From Podocnemis expansa (Eukaryota > Chordata > Testudines > Podocnemididae), in assembly GCA_007922195.1 (NCBI GenBank), contig ML682231.1:11606-75605 (forward strand): a stretch of 64,000 nt of DNA, given 5' to 3'. Positions 10,982 to 22,529 of this stretch are shown here, one piece after another. Position numbers and translations under genes: made by a program. Positions within the stretch are counted from its first letter, which is position 1. Every line of letters begins with the position of its first letter. The notes beneath the pieces were generated by a model. It searched no databases. It was not told the DNA's origin and saw only the letters and a program-made list of their open reading frames with translations.

Positions 10982-12445
10982 TGTTACGAGTTAGCTCTGT
11001 GTTCCTGAGGAATCAGAGCATAGTATCCAGCCTCTGCCCCCCCCCACATCCCCCAACCTCTGCTTGAACTGAAAACCAAAAACAGTAGGAAATGGGAGGC
11101 ATCCTTATCTACCCATATCCAAAAGCCATCAGCACAGTAAATGGAGCTTTATTTGCATTGACTATGGAGAGCCAGGCTCCAAAGCAAGAACTGCACTGAA
11201 CCCTGGGATTGAAGAAGCAGGAGCCGCACTGAACCCTGGGATTGAAGAAGCAGGGAAGCATTGGCTGATGGGGGATCTCACACCAATGCGAACAAACTCA
11301 GCAACTATCAGACCATTCTAGTCACAGACATGATAATTGATACCCAAAATACTGAGTCTGCCTGGCTGTATTGTGAGCTTCTCCGAACCATTACACTCAG
11401 CCAGGAATGTGTATTGGCCAGTTAAACAAGTCCTTACAAAAAACTTTACCCACATCCAGCAGTGCAGTAGTATGTGTCCTGTGCAAGTCCTGACTGGATG
11501 CTGTCTGAGTCTGGATTGAGTCCTGAGTCCTGATGCTTGGATCTAAAGCTGTATCATTTCCACTGGGATTTGGCTTTTCCTCTTCTTTGCTGATTGCTGT
11601 GGGAGCTTTGTTTCCATCCAGCCTCTGACCCTGATCTGCACAACCTGGAAACCTTTCTGCTACACAGAGTGGTGAGGCCCCCCACCACCACCTTTTCTCT
11701 CTCTCCCAACCTCTCTCTTTCTTTATTAATTATGACTCTCTCTCTCTAGGTCTGATATAGTAGAATGTAGGTAATATTGTAGTTGAGTGTTTTTCTTTCC
11801 TTGTATGTTTATCAATGCTGTAACTGGGTATTTTGGGGTATTCTTCTCTCCTTTTGTAATTATTAGTGCAAGTTTTAGATACCTAGCATTAAAATGCCTT
11901 TTGTTATCAAGCCAGTTTCCAGACTCTTCTAAGATGTCATTCCCTCTCCTTGGTGGTCTTGGTTTCTTTATATTGCTTTGCAGCAACGCTTCTATTACCT
12001 AGCCAAAGATCCCTGTAATGCCCACAACCCTGTAAGGGTTGCTCATTGATAGGAATAGTAGCCTGATTGACTCCAGGGGCATATAAGGGTGACAGCTGAA
12101 AAGTGTTGTGTGACCCAGCCTGATTGAGTCCAGGGGCATATAAGGGTAGCAGCTGAGAAGTGCTGTGTGACCCAGCCTGCTCAAGATCCATAATCAAGCC
12201 TAGTTTGGTGCGGTACAGGGGCACATAAGGGTAGCAGCAGAGAAGTGCTGTGTGACCCAGCCTACTGAGTTCAGGGACACATAAGGGGTCAGCTGAGAGT
12301 GGTGATAGACCCGGTCCGCTCAGACGCACCTCTATAGAAACACAAGTGGCACAAACAGCACACTAATAGAATTACCATCTTCCCCAAAGAGAAAGCAACC
12401 CTAATAAATGAGCATACCCCGAGTTGTTGGGCAAAGTTGGTAACA
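10982..12445 (+). mobile_element. Solo LTR, 1.46 kb, 4-bp TSD (ERV1-like)
   Basis: Starts TGTTACGAGTTAGCTC, ends CAAAGTTGGTAACA, and is flanked by CAAG on both sides (10978-10981 and 12446-12449). TG...CA ends with a 4-bp duplication are typical of ERV1/gammaretrovirus-like LTRs. An AATAAA signal lies near 12402. A near-identical copy sits in opposite orientation at 51672-53158 with its own 4-bp TSD. No internal retroviral region is attached, so this is a recombination remnant. Confidence 0.9.
12040..12310 (+). repeat. VNTR of about 60 bp inside the solo LTR
   Basis: About four imperfect copies of a unit containing GGGGCATATAAGGGTAGCAG and GTGCTGTGTGACCCAGCC. The same array is present in the copy at 51.8-52.05 kb, so it belongs to the LTR. 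Each unit carries a CATATAAG TATA-like word. The array yields an open minus-strand frame of 130 codons that is a repeat artefact. Confidence 0.8.
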
Positions 12446-13184
12446 CAAGGACAGAACTGGATCCATGTGACGCCACCTGGAGCTGTGGGGCCATGAGTAC
12501 AGGGTCTGGGACTTGGCCTGGGACTAAGGGGGAGGCTGTAGTTAGTTAAGTGGGGAGGGTGTTACTCTGTGGTTGCAGAGAGCAGCAGAAGCGGCATCAG
12601 AAGGTTTTTGCTGGGAAAGTTACTGGCACCAAAGACTACCAGGAGCTGCTGGACTGAACAATGGACTGGAGCTGTGCTGGGACTCCTGAACTCAGGGTGC
12701 AGATACAGAGGTCACTGTCTGCCTTCAGCCTGCTGCACTGCTGGGCCTGCAGGGCCCTGTGTTAGCTGTTACTCTGTGTTACTGCTGCCCCATCTCTCCT
12801 GTTGCTTTCTCATTCGCCCCTCTCTAAATAAGCCTCCCCCATTCCCATAATCCCTGTGCTAGCCTAGTAAGTGTATGGTCATTCTGGAGGTTTGGAAAAG
12901 GTGCTCCTGGGGTAAAGGGGCTCTCCTTGCTGCATCCCTGTGCACCCTTCCTTGGCCAGAGCTGCCTGCAGGGCAGACTCTATCTTGGCCACAGGGGTGT
13001 CACATAAGGAGATGCCATCGGCACCACCACCACCACTACAACTGATTTGGCATAGGAACTAACTCCAGAAGGGCATTATGGTTGTGAATCCTTAATGGAG
13101 ATTAATGTGAATCCTCTAGCTTTGAGCAGCAGGGCTTAGGTCACAACTCTGTTTGCCATTTCCTACTGGCTAATTTAGGCTAAT

Positions 13185-13405
13185 TTATCTACACTGTGGC
13201 TTTAAGTCAACTTAAGGCCCTTAAGTCAACTTACATAAAGCCCAGGCCACACTGCAAGCCATCAAAGTTGACTTTCTTGTCACTAAAGTCGACTTTATAA
13301 CTTCCACTTATACAGTCGACTTTACTTTTAAGTTGACATTATCAAATCGACTTAAGGCAATGTGGTCTGAGAGTTGCCTTAAGTCGACTTCATTGGCCTC
13401 CTAAC
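13185..13405. mobile_element. MITE-like fold-back rich in TTAAGTCGACTT
   Basis: Short palindromes around CTTAAGTCGACTT are repeated in both orientations, with a start near CACTGTGGCTTTAAGTC and an end near CTTAAGTCGACTTC. A relative lies at about 21400-21600. Ends and TSD are not resolved. Confidence 0.45.
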
Positions 13406-13504
13406 TATAGAAAACATGGGCATGGATGCTGGAGAGAAGGCACAACACAGCTGGGGAGTGTTCCCAGCTGTGTGCACCACACCTAAACTCCCCATGTTCT
13501 CCAA

Positions 13505-14050
13505 CCTGATCTGACATCCTTCCTCCTTTTCAGCCTAACCCAGCATCTCCCAGATTCTCAGCCTGACCAGGCATCTCTCCCTGCTTCTCACCTGGACCCG
13601 GCATCTCCTCGCTTCTCAGCCCAACCCTGCATATCTCCTTGCTTCTCAGCCTTACCCGGTATCTCTCCCTGCTTGTCAGCTGGACCCAGCATCTCTCCCA
13701 TTCTCAGTCCACCACTGCATCTCTCTTTTTCCACCAACCTGATCCAGCGTCTTTCCCCCTTCATAGCCCAACCCCTTGTCTCCAGCCCAACCCTATGTAT
13801 TTCTCCCCTTCTCCAGCCCGACCCCCTGTGACTCTCCCCTTGCCTTCTGCAGCCCGACCCCGTGTGTCTCCCCTTCTTGGTCTGACCCTCTGTGTCTCCC
13901 CTTCTCTGCCCAAACCCATGTGTCTCTCCCTTTGCCCTTCTCTGCCCAACCCCATATGTCTCCCCTTCTCAGCTCGACCCTGCCTGTCTTTCCCCTTGCC
14001 CTTCTCAGCCCGCCCCCGTGTGTCTCCTCTTCTCAGCCTGACCCCCTTGA
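13505..14050. repeat. Pyrimidine-rich minisatellite
   Basis: Imperfect tandem units of roughly 33-48 bp built on TCTCAGCCYGACCCYGCATCTCTCC, shifting to CAGCCCGACCCCGTGTGTCTCC units. The strand bias (C+T on plus) keeps frames open on both strands (159, 143 and 126 codons), all low-complexity Pro/Ser/Leu or Arg/Gly text with no domain. Confidence 0.8.
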
Positions 14051-14060
14051 TATTGTTGAA

Positions 14061-14152
14061 GAACAAACAAGGAGTCTGGAGGCACTGTTTAAAACTAACA
14101 AATTTATTTGTTGCATGAGCTTTCATGGGAGAAAATCCCACTTTGTCAGATG
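14061..14152 (-). mobile_element. Penelope-like element 3' fragment, hammerhead-like end
   Basis: The complement reads CTGACAA (14143-14149), a GTGGGA/CTCCCAT stem, GAAAGC, then the family body. As at 7388, the G of the CTGANGA core is A. Confidence 0.6.
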
Positions 14153-14699
14153 GTTTGAAGATGGGGGAACTTACAGAATGGTACGAAGTAAATGCAGGAG
14201 AGTGTAAGACATAGGATCAGGTCACACGCTAACAGCAAATCAAAGCATTTGTTAAGATTCAAACACTGGGAAACAGCACATAGAAATACAGACAGCAAGA
14301 AAGCTGATAGTTCTTTCAGATTAGATTTTGTGAAAGCAGGATTAAATCATGATTGTGGATTTCTTTCCCATTACAACAAGTGATTTGACATCACCTTCCT
14401 CTATGTGCTGTTTCCCAGTTTTGTGTCTTGACAACTGCTGCACCCTGCCCCTCCGCTGGCAGTTGCCCTGCGGCACCTGGTCCAGAGCAGGAGGAGTCCA
14501 GGCAAGGAGGTTGTAGAGTGCTGTGCTGGCAGATTGCTGGGCCACGTCAAGCTCCCTGACCTCCCTGGGCTCCCTGTTGCCACACACTGTATGGAGGGTG
14601 GTGTGGTCACTCACTTCCTGTAGTAAAGGGGTGTCCAGGAGAGAGGGGCACTTCTGCTGTGGTGGACTGTGGGTCAGCTACCCAAAATGCACCACTCTT

Positions 14700-14941
14700 A
14701 GGGTATGTCTACACCGCACTTTTATTTTGAAATAACACTCGTTTTGAAATAAAATTTCAAAATAAAAGAAATTAGGTCTACACGATGTTTTCTTATTTTG
14801 AAAGGACTGATCCCGTCCTTTCGAAATAAGAATTGTTGTTCCAAAAAAGTAAAACCTGGACGTTTTCGAAACGGCCGTTATTTTGGAAGGCATATTTCGA
14901 AATAATGTTGTTTAGACCTGTTGTTTCAAAAGCTGGGCTGA
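14700..14941. mobile_element. Palindromic MITE, 3'-truncated
   Basis: Starts GGGTATGTCTACACCG with the TTATTTTGAAATAA word set, but has no matching terminus on the right, where it abuts a hAT end. An internal CTTATTTTGAAAGGACTG / TCCTTTCGAAATAAG hairpin is present. Confidence 0.65.
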
Positions 14942-15045
14942 GCAGGGAGGAAACTTTAACTCCAGCTCTGAGGGATGCTTGCGGCACACTTTGGGTGTTG
15001 CCGCAACACACCAGTGTGCCACGGCACACTGGTTGGGAACCACTG
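14942..15045. mobile_element. hAT-type terminus (one end only)
   Basis: Ends GGTTGGGAACCACTG, the complement of a CAGTGGTTCCCAACC terminus widespread in non-autonomous hAT-Charlie elements. A GTGTGCCACGGCACAC palindrome precedes it. The left end is missing. Confidence 0.5.
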
Positions 15046-15372
15046 CTATACATTCATATAAAACATTAGCTTTACAAGTTGTTGTCATTGTCCACACAGA
15101 GAAAACCAAATTTGGTCTTAAAGATCATATGTGCTCTGCTGCTCTTTCAGAATTTAGAAATTCTAATGTAGAAGTATTGTGTCTTATTATATCAATCAAC
15201 ATTTTAAGGTATCTTATGTTATTAAAGCATTTTGAAACAAGAAGAGGAATCCTGTCTCAGTTGAAGTCAATGGAAGTTTTACCATTGATTTCAATGGGAC
15301 AGGATTTTTTCATCCTAGGTTTAGATATACAAATTCATAGCTAAACTAAAATCAAGCTAGAAATGGCTCACA

Positions 15373-15836
15373 GGCTATATCTATACTTACAAAAGTAATT
15401 TGACATCATTATTTCAAAATAACTACTTCAATTTTAATTTGAAATAATTATTTCAGATTAGTACTACTTTGAATTTACTATTTTGAGTTAGGAGTCCAGG
15501 GAAGACTCTCTAATTCAAAATCAGGTAGGAGTTATTACTTCAAAGTAGAGAGTTTTCACTAGACTCTCTAATTCAAAGTAGGGGAAAGCAGGCGAAAGAA
15601 TACGGCCATTATTTCAAAATAAACCTACTCCATGGCTTACAATGGCTTATTTTGAAATAATAATTTCAATTTAAACACTATTTCAAAATAAAAGCAGGTT
15701 TTATTTTGAAATAGCACTTTGTTATTTCAAAATAAAGAAATGCTTAATTCAAAATAAAATGTATGCATGGACAGGAAAAAAGTTATTTCGAAACTAGCCT
15801 TCTTATTTCAAAATAACTTCTAAGTGTAGACATACC
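15373..15836. mobile_element. Palindromic MITE, complete copy, AT-rich subtype
   Basis: Starts GGCTATATCTATAC and ends GTGTAGACATACC. The interior uses TTATTTCAAAATAA and AATTCAAA words, that is, the family motif with most CpG sites lost (TTTCGAAA to TTTCAAAA), so it is older than the CpG-rich copies. Confidence 0.7.
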
Positions 15837-18343
15837 CATGGTGCCACACCTTTATTCAGTCCGTGCTAAACAACAGTAGCTCATATTTGTAGGCTGTAGA
15901 ACTTATTATGATGGCATTTATGAACTAGAAAAAGTTTAAAATAACCTTAAGAACAGGTGTCCATGAGCAACAGTTGGATAGTTGGTCCATAAATCAAGTC
16001 GGCTTCACCCTTGAGCATAATTAATGTCATTTGAAGGTCTCCCATATTACACACAGAGTTTCTTACACCAAATTGTAAAAATATCACAAACATATTGGAG
16101 TAAGATTAGAATTGTTGTTGTTGTATGAGTTAGATGATATGTCTTCTTGTGGAAGTGCCACCCTAACTCTGAATTTCTTGAAGTTTTGCCATTTACAGTT
16201 TTTAGTTCTAAAAGGTAATATACATTCAAAACCTAGAGATATGCCAGCAACCTTAACTTCACATCAAGAAAGTATTGTTTGCTACAGAATAACAAAAGCA
16301 AGCCAATATGACATATAGGTCAACCAAAAAAGGAGGAAATTTGACTAACATACACCATATTTGTATCTTTTTCTTACCAAACTATGTGTGTGTGTCTGGA
16401 AATGCATCTCATTGTTAGGACTCCCTACATGTTCAGAATAAGTGTCCTTAAATAGCCAGTGATCTTCATATCATTAATTTCCTGTTCTGAAAACTAAAAT
16501 GCCCTTTAATTATCCAGCTGTAGAAACACTTAAGATGGTGCTGAATTCTGCTTAAGCAGAGTCTGCTGCCAAAAAGGAAGCCAAAATATATAATTATGCT
16601 AGCATTAACATTCAATGACTGTGTGAAATCAAAGCTGCACAATGGCTGGAACATTCTGTGAAGGGCAACATTGTCTGGGTAATGTAGCAGAAACACTTAT
16701 CTAATAGCGTGCCCTCCTGTGCCCTCTGTCAGAGTGCCAGCATATTCGTCCTATTATCAGCCTGCAAATACTGTAGGCTTCCACATTGTAAATGCTGCCA
16801 AAGGAAACAGTCTTCCCCATTGCAGGAGCAAATGCCTGTTCATGTATATGAAATAGAAGAATAATTAGATTACAGTGGTTCAAGCTGACCCCTGTGCAAG
16901 GAAATATCCCTGCTTGCTAATTTACATGAATAAAGAGCCTGCTTTTTTTTTTACTGAATGTTGCGTTTAAATTTCAGGCCATGCATTTTCCATAATGGAT
17001 GCTAAACAGACTATTCAGACAAGTAAAAAACAGTGGTGACCTCTCCTAATATTATCTTTAAAAGGAATACATGCTTCCCACTTCCCCACCCCCAGATTGT
17101 GTGCTTTCACTTTAGATTTATTATTTCAAAGACTCAGCTCATTGCTTTATTGTGGCAGTTTGAACCAAAGAGGTTACAGAAATAACAATCGGGAAGTTAT
17201 TTAATTCAGTAGCCCCCTCATTAGAAGCATGTTACAAACAGTCTGTCACTGTGTGACAGGTGCACTGAAAACACTTCCATCCATTTAAAAAGGGATTCAA
17301 GGATTATATATGAGTTATACTCCAATTACTCTACTAACTCTAATTACTATTAATGACATAAATTATAAAATAACAGTTTTTCTACACTGAATTTCACATT
17401 TTTTGATTAGTATTCCCGTATTGTGCAGTAGAAAATATCTTTTTAAATCTATCATCTATATTAAATCCATCATGTTAAAATAAATCAATCATTGGAAAGA
17501 GAAAATAGGTGCTGTGGAGCTTGTGTTTTGTGTGTGTGTTTATTTTCAATTTTTGCATTTATAACATTCTTAAATATTGAACCGCAAAATAAAACCTAAC
17601 CAAACTCAGCCCCCAATTTTAGAAGTCTTGTAATCCTCCTGGTTGGTAGATGGCAGTAAGCTAAGGACAAACACTAAAGCTTTAATAGGAAATGACTCCT
17701 GTTGGTGAAATACATCTGTGTGAGCCTCAGGGCCAGATTAATCAGCTCAGGGGGCACAGGCTGCCCCCTACTATGCTTCTTACATGGAGTTTTACATTTA
17801 GTTAGTTTGAACTAAAAAAAAAAAAATGCTTTGGGAGCAGGCCCATGTTTCCCCTCACTGAGGTGGGGCCTCTGGAGGGTGCTTCTACCCTGGTTCTACT
17901 CTGGCCAGTCTGCCTTGGGGGGGGGCAGCTGGTGTGTTGTGGACCCTAAAACAGCCTCCACCCAGAGTCATGGGCTCTGGAAAGCTGTGCCAGTATAGGG
18001 GCCATACCAGCCAGTTCCCAACCCCTGGGTGGATCGATTAGGTGCTGGCCCATCCTGCCCTCCCCCTGGGAGCAGACTACCTAGTCCAGGGGCAGGGTGG
18101 AAGTGCAGAACTCAGCCTCTGACTCCAGGGCCCTATCTCCACACCCACCCCCAGCACTGGCAGGGCAGGGCCACTCACAGTTGTGTGGGGTAGAGACCAC
18201 CAGATTATAGCAGAGGTTTTAGGGGCTGGAGCCTGGGACCTCCTTTCGGCCAGACTCCAGGGTTTCAGCCCCTTTAGCCACTCTGCTGAGCCTTCAAACC
18301 CACTCTTATGCTCCTATATGGGACACTGTGAGGAAGTATATAC
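15837..18343. other. Non-coding, mostly AT-rich
   Basis: No gene recognised. A GC-richer stretch at about 17735-18330 (including a G-run near 17918) looks foreign but has no definable ends. It begins near CAGGGCCAGATTAATC, a possible hAT start that I could not match to an end. Confidence 0.55.
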
Positions 18344-18832
18344 GGCTGTGTCTACAATAGCAAATTAATTTGAATTAAGGAGCCTTAATCTGAACTAATT
18401 TGTACCCAGTCTACACTAGGCTTTGCCTAGTTTAAACTCAAAAATTTTTTAGTTTGAACTAAGCAAAGCTCAGTTCGAACTACTGGATAGTTAGTTCAGC
18501 TGGTTAGTCCAAACTAACTGCTTAGTTTGAACTAATTTGCACATTTAGTTCGAACTAGCCCATTGTAGACATGCTAGTTCAAACTAAATAAGTTTGAACT
18601 AGCTGTTAGTTTGAACTAAACACAGTTTTTTAGTTCAAACTAACTTTTAGTTTGAATTAACCATGCTTTTTCAGTTCTAACCAAAAAGTTAGTTTGAACT
18701 AAAAAAAACATGGCTAGTTTGAACTAAAAGATAGTTCGAACTAAAAAACCTGTATTTAATCCGAACTAACTTTCAAACTGCTTAGTTCAGACAAAGCAAG
18801 TCCGAACTAAGGTTTTAGGTGTAGACATAGCC
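18344..18832. mobile_element. Palindromic MITE, AGTTYGAACTA subtype, 3-bp TSD
   Basis: Starts GGCTGTGTCTACA, ends TGTAGACATAGCC, and is flanked by TAC on both sides (18341-18343 and 18833-18835). The interior is about a dozen copies of TTAGTTTGAACTAA-type palindromes. Symmetric GGC...GCC ends with a 3-bp TSD fit the Harbinger superfamily better than the other copies do. Confidence 0.75.
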
Positions 18833-19200
18833 TACATGCCTTAGAGATTCTAAGGACATCTGGTTATAGGGCAAGGAAATTCTTTGGGCCATTCAGTTCT
18901 TCCATTGAAAGAGAAGCAGAAAGACAATGACAACTTTATGTAAAAGGAAAAATTCTGTTTCTTTACATTAATGATGAATTACATGCAAAAATAACACATC
19001 AAAATCATGAAATGCAAAGTTTTGGGTGCCACAGGTTTAACTTGGTTCTCCTGTGAAAAAGTGGTAGGAACATGTACCTATTGGCATGTTATTGTTGAAA
19101 CTAAAGCGGTACCACAGTGCAGCTTCATTGGTACAGAAGTATATGTGGAGATGACTAACTCATAAGAGCAATTGCTTTGATAAAAATGCAGTCAAAATGG

Positions 19201-19383
19201 ACAAGGAGTCTGGTGGCACTTTTAAAGACTAACAAATTTATTTATCGCATGAGCTTTCATGGGAGAAAGTCGACAAAGTGGATTTTTCTCCCATGAAAGC
19301 TCATGTGACAAATGTGTTAGTCTTTAAAAGTTCTACCTGAATACTTCTTTGTTTTGCTGGACTAGACTAACACGGCTACCCCT
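19201..19383. mobile_element. Penelope-like 3' ends in head-to-head fold-back
   Basis: The minus-strand copy (19201-19279) and plus-strand copy (about 19272-19383) meet at their hammerhead-like ends. TTTCATGGGAGAAA faces TTTCTCCCATGAAA, and the outer arms share GACTAACA and its complement. The plus copy ends GACTAACACGGCTACC. The whole can fold into a long hairpin. Confidence 0.65.
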
Positions 19384-20520
19384 TTGGAACTTAAATGTAC
19401 CTGACTGATTAGTCAACATCAGCATTGTTAGGGAAGGTAAAGAGATATAAAAGGGATTGCTCAGACAGATGTGGTGGCACTTTGCATGTGTTCCAGTCCC
19501 AGAATGTGGAACAAGGTAGCTGCAGTGCATGCCCAGATAGTGAGGTGCAGGATCAGCGTCTGCATACAACTGTCCCATGGACCCATGTGTAGGTAGAGCC
19601 TAGTGCCATCTGAATTTGATTCTTTAGCCATCGGGTGTAACCAAGGCAAAGTCAAATAGTCGAGATCTATCAATCTCCTCATCACCAGGAATGAAGAGCA
19701 GTTGTTTGATGGAATTTGATAAGAAAATTTAATGTAAAGTCATCTAGACAGAGAATAAGTCTGTATTGTATCTTTCCTTTTTAGGCCAGGGGGAGAATGA
19801 AGATGTATTTAAAACTGAGATCCCCAGGTGCTACTGAATACAAGGCTGCATTCTGACCTCAGTGACATTAATTTTCACCATGGTAACTCCCTTGTTGGAA
19901 GTGTATTATTCCTGATTTACACTATAAGTGAGTTCCAAATCCAGTAGAAGATTTATGCCAGGTGAGGATCTTGAGGATCTTGGCCTACACAGAGTATCTT
20001 TACACATCAGCACCAACCACCAACTCTGCTCTGCCAGTTATACCCTCCTCAATACACCTTTTCATCTGTTTTTCCTACAACCATTGCTGTGGGTTTTTTT
20101 ACACCACTCCAGTATATAGAACACCAACCTCTCATCTGGCCTGCAAAGAGGCTATCCCTTTCAAGCTCACTTCATTTTTGAAATAGCAGAAGTAATTAAC
20201 CATTGGAACAACTTATCTGAGGATAAGGCTGCTTCTCTATCATGTAAATTCTTCACATTGAGAATGACTCTCTGAAAAGGTACTGTAACTGAACCAAAAG
20301 TTATGAGCTTGGTACAGAAATTACAGGTGAGACGTTTTGGCCAGCATAGTGCAGAAGATCAGGTCAGATGATCATAATGGTTCCTCTGGCCTTAAAATTC
20401 CATGAGTTTTATATTTATTCTTATTTGGTACATCAGCCAATATCTTCTTGTCAAGTATATGAATAGGAGTCAGTAGATGTGTAGGTAAAATTAAAGAACA
20501 TCACAGTCTCTGCAAAAATC
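19384..20520. other. Non-coding, no recognisable feature
   Basis: Unique-looking sequence with short chance frames only; no repeat family recognised. Confidence 0.6.
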
Positions 20521-20525
20521 AATGT

Positions 20526-21306
20526 TGTCAAGGCTGTTTCCCCACACTGGCACTCTGAGTGCAGAAGGTGGGGGCCTGCAACAGGCTTTAAAAACCACTG
20601 GCCTTAAAGCCTGGTCTTAAAACTCTCCAAGGCCTCCAATTCCTGGCCTTGGAGTGGTATCACTGCCACCACCCAAATGCAAAAAAACCTCTTGAAACCC
20701 AGGAAGGTGCACTTAGGAATTCCTTCCTGTTAGGTATCCTCAATCACTTTTATTCCTCCCTCAGGAAAGTGACTGAACCCCAGCTGGAATATCAGCTGGA
20801 AATGGAACAGGGTTCCCTCTAGTAGCTGGCTGTGGAATCTGAGGCACATGCACACAAACCTCTTGCCCTTCAGGGCAGAGAACCAGAGCTTACTTAAAAG
20901 GTAAAATCTTTAATTAAAAAGAACAGATAAGAAACACAGAGAGTTGCTTGTCTGGGATTTAACTGAGGTAGTTACAGGATAGGGGGAGGGCATACATGTG
21001 CTCAGCACAGAGAAGTCCAAAAACAAACTAAAACCAAAGAAATACCCTGACCATGTCTAAGTAAACATTCCCTGTTCTACTCATGCCTGGTCAGTAACAA
21101 TCTTAGCTTATCTTTGGTAAGGATGTCGATAGATCCTTCCTCAGGCCCCTCTGGCCTCCTCCTGATCCTCCCAGGAGCTCTGGTGCATCCAAACAGGAAC
21201 AGGCAAGGCTACTTCTCCAATTCAAAAACCTGTGCTTTGTTCCTATTGGCTGTCCTGGGACTCACTGACCAAAGTGTTAACCCCTTCCTCCCCAAGGATT
21301 ACTACA
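20526..21306 (-). mobile_element. Solo LTR, 781 bp, 5-bp TSD
   Basis: On the plus strand it starts TGTCAAGGCTG and ends TAATC-complement ...GATTACTACA, flanked by AATGT on both sides (20521-20525 and 21307-21311). A second copy, in the other orientation, is at 33341-34131. The AATAAA-type signal is on the minus strand, which sets the sense direction. No internal region is attached. A 5-bp TSD fits ERVL-like or gypsy-like LTRs. Confidence 0.9.
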
Positions 21307-21399
21307 AATGTCATGCTCTATTACAAAAATATATCCTGTGTTTTCTTCATTAATAAAAAGACATTCCTAGCAAGTACTTTTGACAGCTAGAAGACACAT

Positions 21400-21600
21400 G
21401 GTGTATGTCTACAAAGGAGCCTTAGGTCGAATTAAGGAAGGTTAAGTTTGACCTACAGACCTCTGTGGCCCACAGGGCTTTTATTTAGTTGACTTAAGCG
21501 GTTCCTTAAATTGACTTAATACACCAACTCGTGAGGTTGATTTAAACCAATGTAGATGGGAAAAGACCTTAAGTTGACTTATTTGGCCTCCAGGCCCCCT
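21400..21600. mobile_element. MITE-like sequence related to 13185-13405
   Basis: Begins GGTGTATGTCTACAAAGG and carries CTTAAGTTGACTTA-type words in both orientations. The right end is not resolved. Confidence 0.4.
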
Positions 21601-21696
21601 CCCAGAGTTCCTGACCACCAGGAAGGGTCAACCTAGCACCTGCGAGTTTGGAAATATGCAGTTGACAGTTTTCAATGTGCACTCCCTTAGTCAACT

Positions 21697-22007
21697 CATG
21701 GTGCAGATACAGAGCTCACCTCTGCCTCCAGCCTGCTGCATTGTTGGGCCTTGCAAGGCCCTGTGTTAGCTGGTACTCTGTGTTACTGCTGCCCCTTCTC
21801 CCCCGTTGGTCTCTCCTTTGCACCTCTGTAAATAAATCTTCCCCATTCCCATAATCCCTGTGCTATCCCAGTGTGTGGTCACTCTGGGGGTTTTGGAACA
21901 GGTGCCCCTGGGGCAAAACAGGCTCTCCCTGCTGTGTTCCCATGCATGCCCTTACCTGGACAGAGCTGCCTGCAAGACAGACTCTATCTGGCCACGTGGA
22001 TATTACA
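21697..22007 (+). mobile_element. LTR 3' part, related to 12690-13004
   Basis: Follows the distal part of the older LTR at 10744-13004 closely (GTTACTCTGTGTTACTGCTG, TAAATAAATCTTCC, CATAATCCCTGTGCTA blocks) and ends GATATTACA. An AATAAA signal is present near 21832. Confidence 0.55.
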
Positions 22008-22008
22008 C

Positions 22009-22300
22009 ATTCATAGCTGGAGAGCAGCACTGAGAGGGCTCTGGTGCCAACCAAGCACGTGGTGCCGAGTTAGAGGCTGATCATGGCTTTTACTCATAGC
22101 CAGAGAGCACCACCGAGAAGGCTCCAGTGCCAACCGAGCACATGGTGCTGAGTTAGAGGCCAATCATGGCTTTCATTCATAGCCAGAGAGCGGCACCAAG
22201 AGGGCTCCTGTGCCAACTGAACACATGGTACCGAGTTAGAGGTTGATCACAGATTTATTCATAGCTGAAGAGCGGCACTGAGAGGGCTCCAGTGCCTGTC
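22009..22300. repeat. 83-bp VNTR, about 3.5 copies
   Basis: CATAGCYRGAGAGC recurs at 22012, 22095, 22178 and 22260, giving a period of 82-83 bp. Units share GAGTTAGAGGYYGATCA and a GAGAGGGCTC...GTGCC block. It lies directly after the LTR fragment. Confidence 0.85.
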
Positions 22301-22529
22301 CATGCTAGTGAATCCCTGGGTGTGGCAGACGTAGCTGGCATCGGCTGCAGGGCCCATTCCTGGGCGACGTTATGCAGCCTTCGCTCCCCGTCTTCCTGAG
22401 TCCTTCATTTAAAGGACTTGCAAATAGAGCATAATCCACCCGGTGAAGCTCACACAAGCATTAAAATACCTCCTGTGGGAGTTGTCCCCCGGGTTCAGGT
22501 TTCTGTTGGAAGGACTTCTGTTGGAAGGA

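Larger units (their letters stand above)
10744..13004 (+). mobile_element. Older LTR, split by a younger solo LTR
   Basis: The outer segments 10744-10981 and 12450-13004 together give about 0.8 kb starting TGTAACCCC and ending GGGGTGTCACA, a short terminal inverted repeat of LTR type. A TAAATAAG poly(A)-like signal sits near 12825. The last 300 bp match 21697-22007, where a second copy ends GATATTACA. No clean TSD is seen (flanks ATGAG and TAAGG), so the exact ends are uncertain. Confidence 0.5.

Noticed and set aside
11937..12329. 130-codon minus-strand frame with repeated CCYPYVPL text, also at 51788-52144
   Set aside because: It lies wholly in the LTR VNTR, and the repeat of the protein mirrors the repeat of the DNA.
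13639..14207. Open frames of 126-159 codons in three frames
   Set aside because: Products of the pyrimidine-rich minisatellite; the translations are repeated Pro/Ser/Leu or Arg/Gly text.
17735..18330. hAT element starting CAGGGCCAGATTAATC
   Set aside because: No matching inverted end or 8-bp duplication found.
22009..22300. Possible CRISPR-like array
   Set aside because: Units are contiguous 83-bp repeats without unique spacers; the context is vertebrate.
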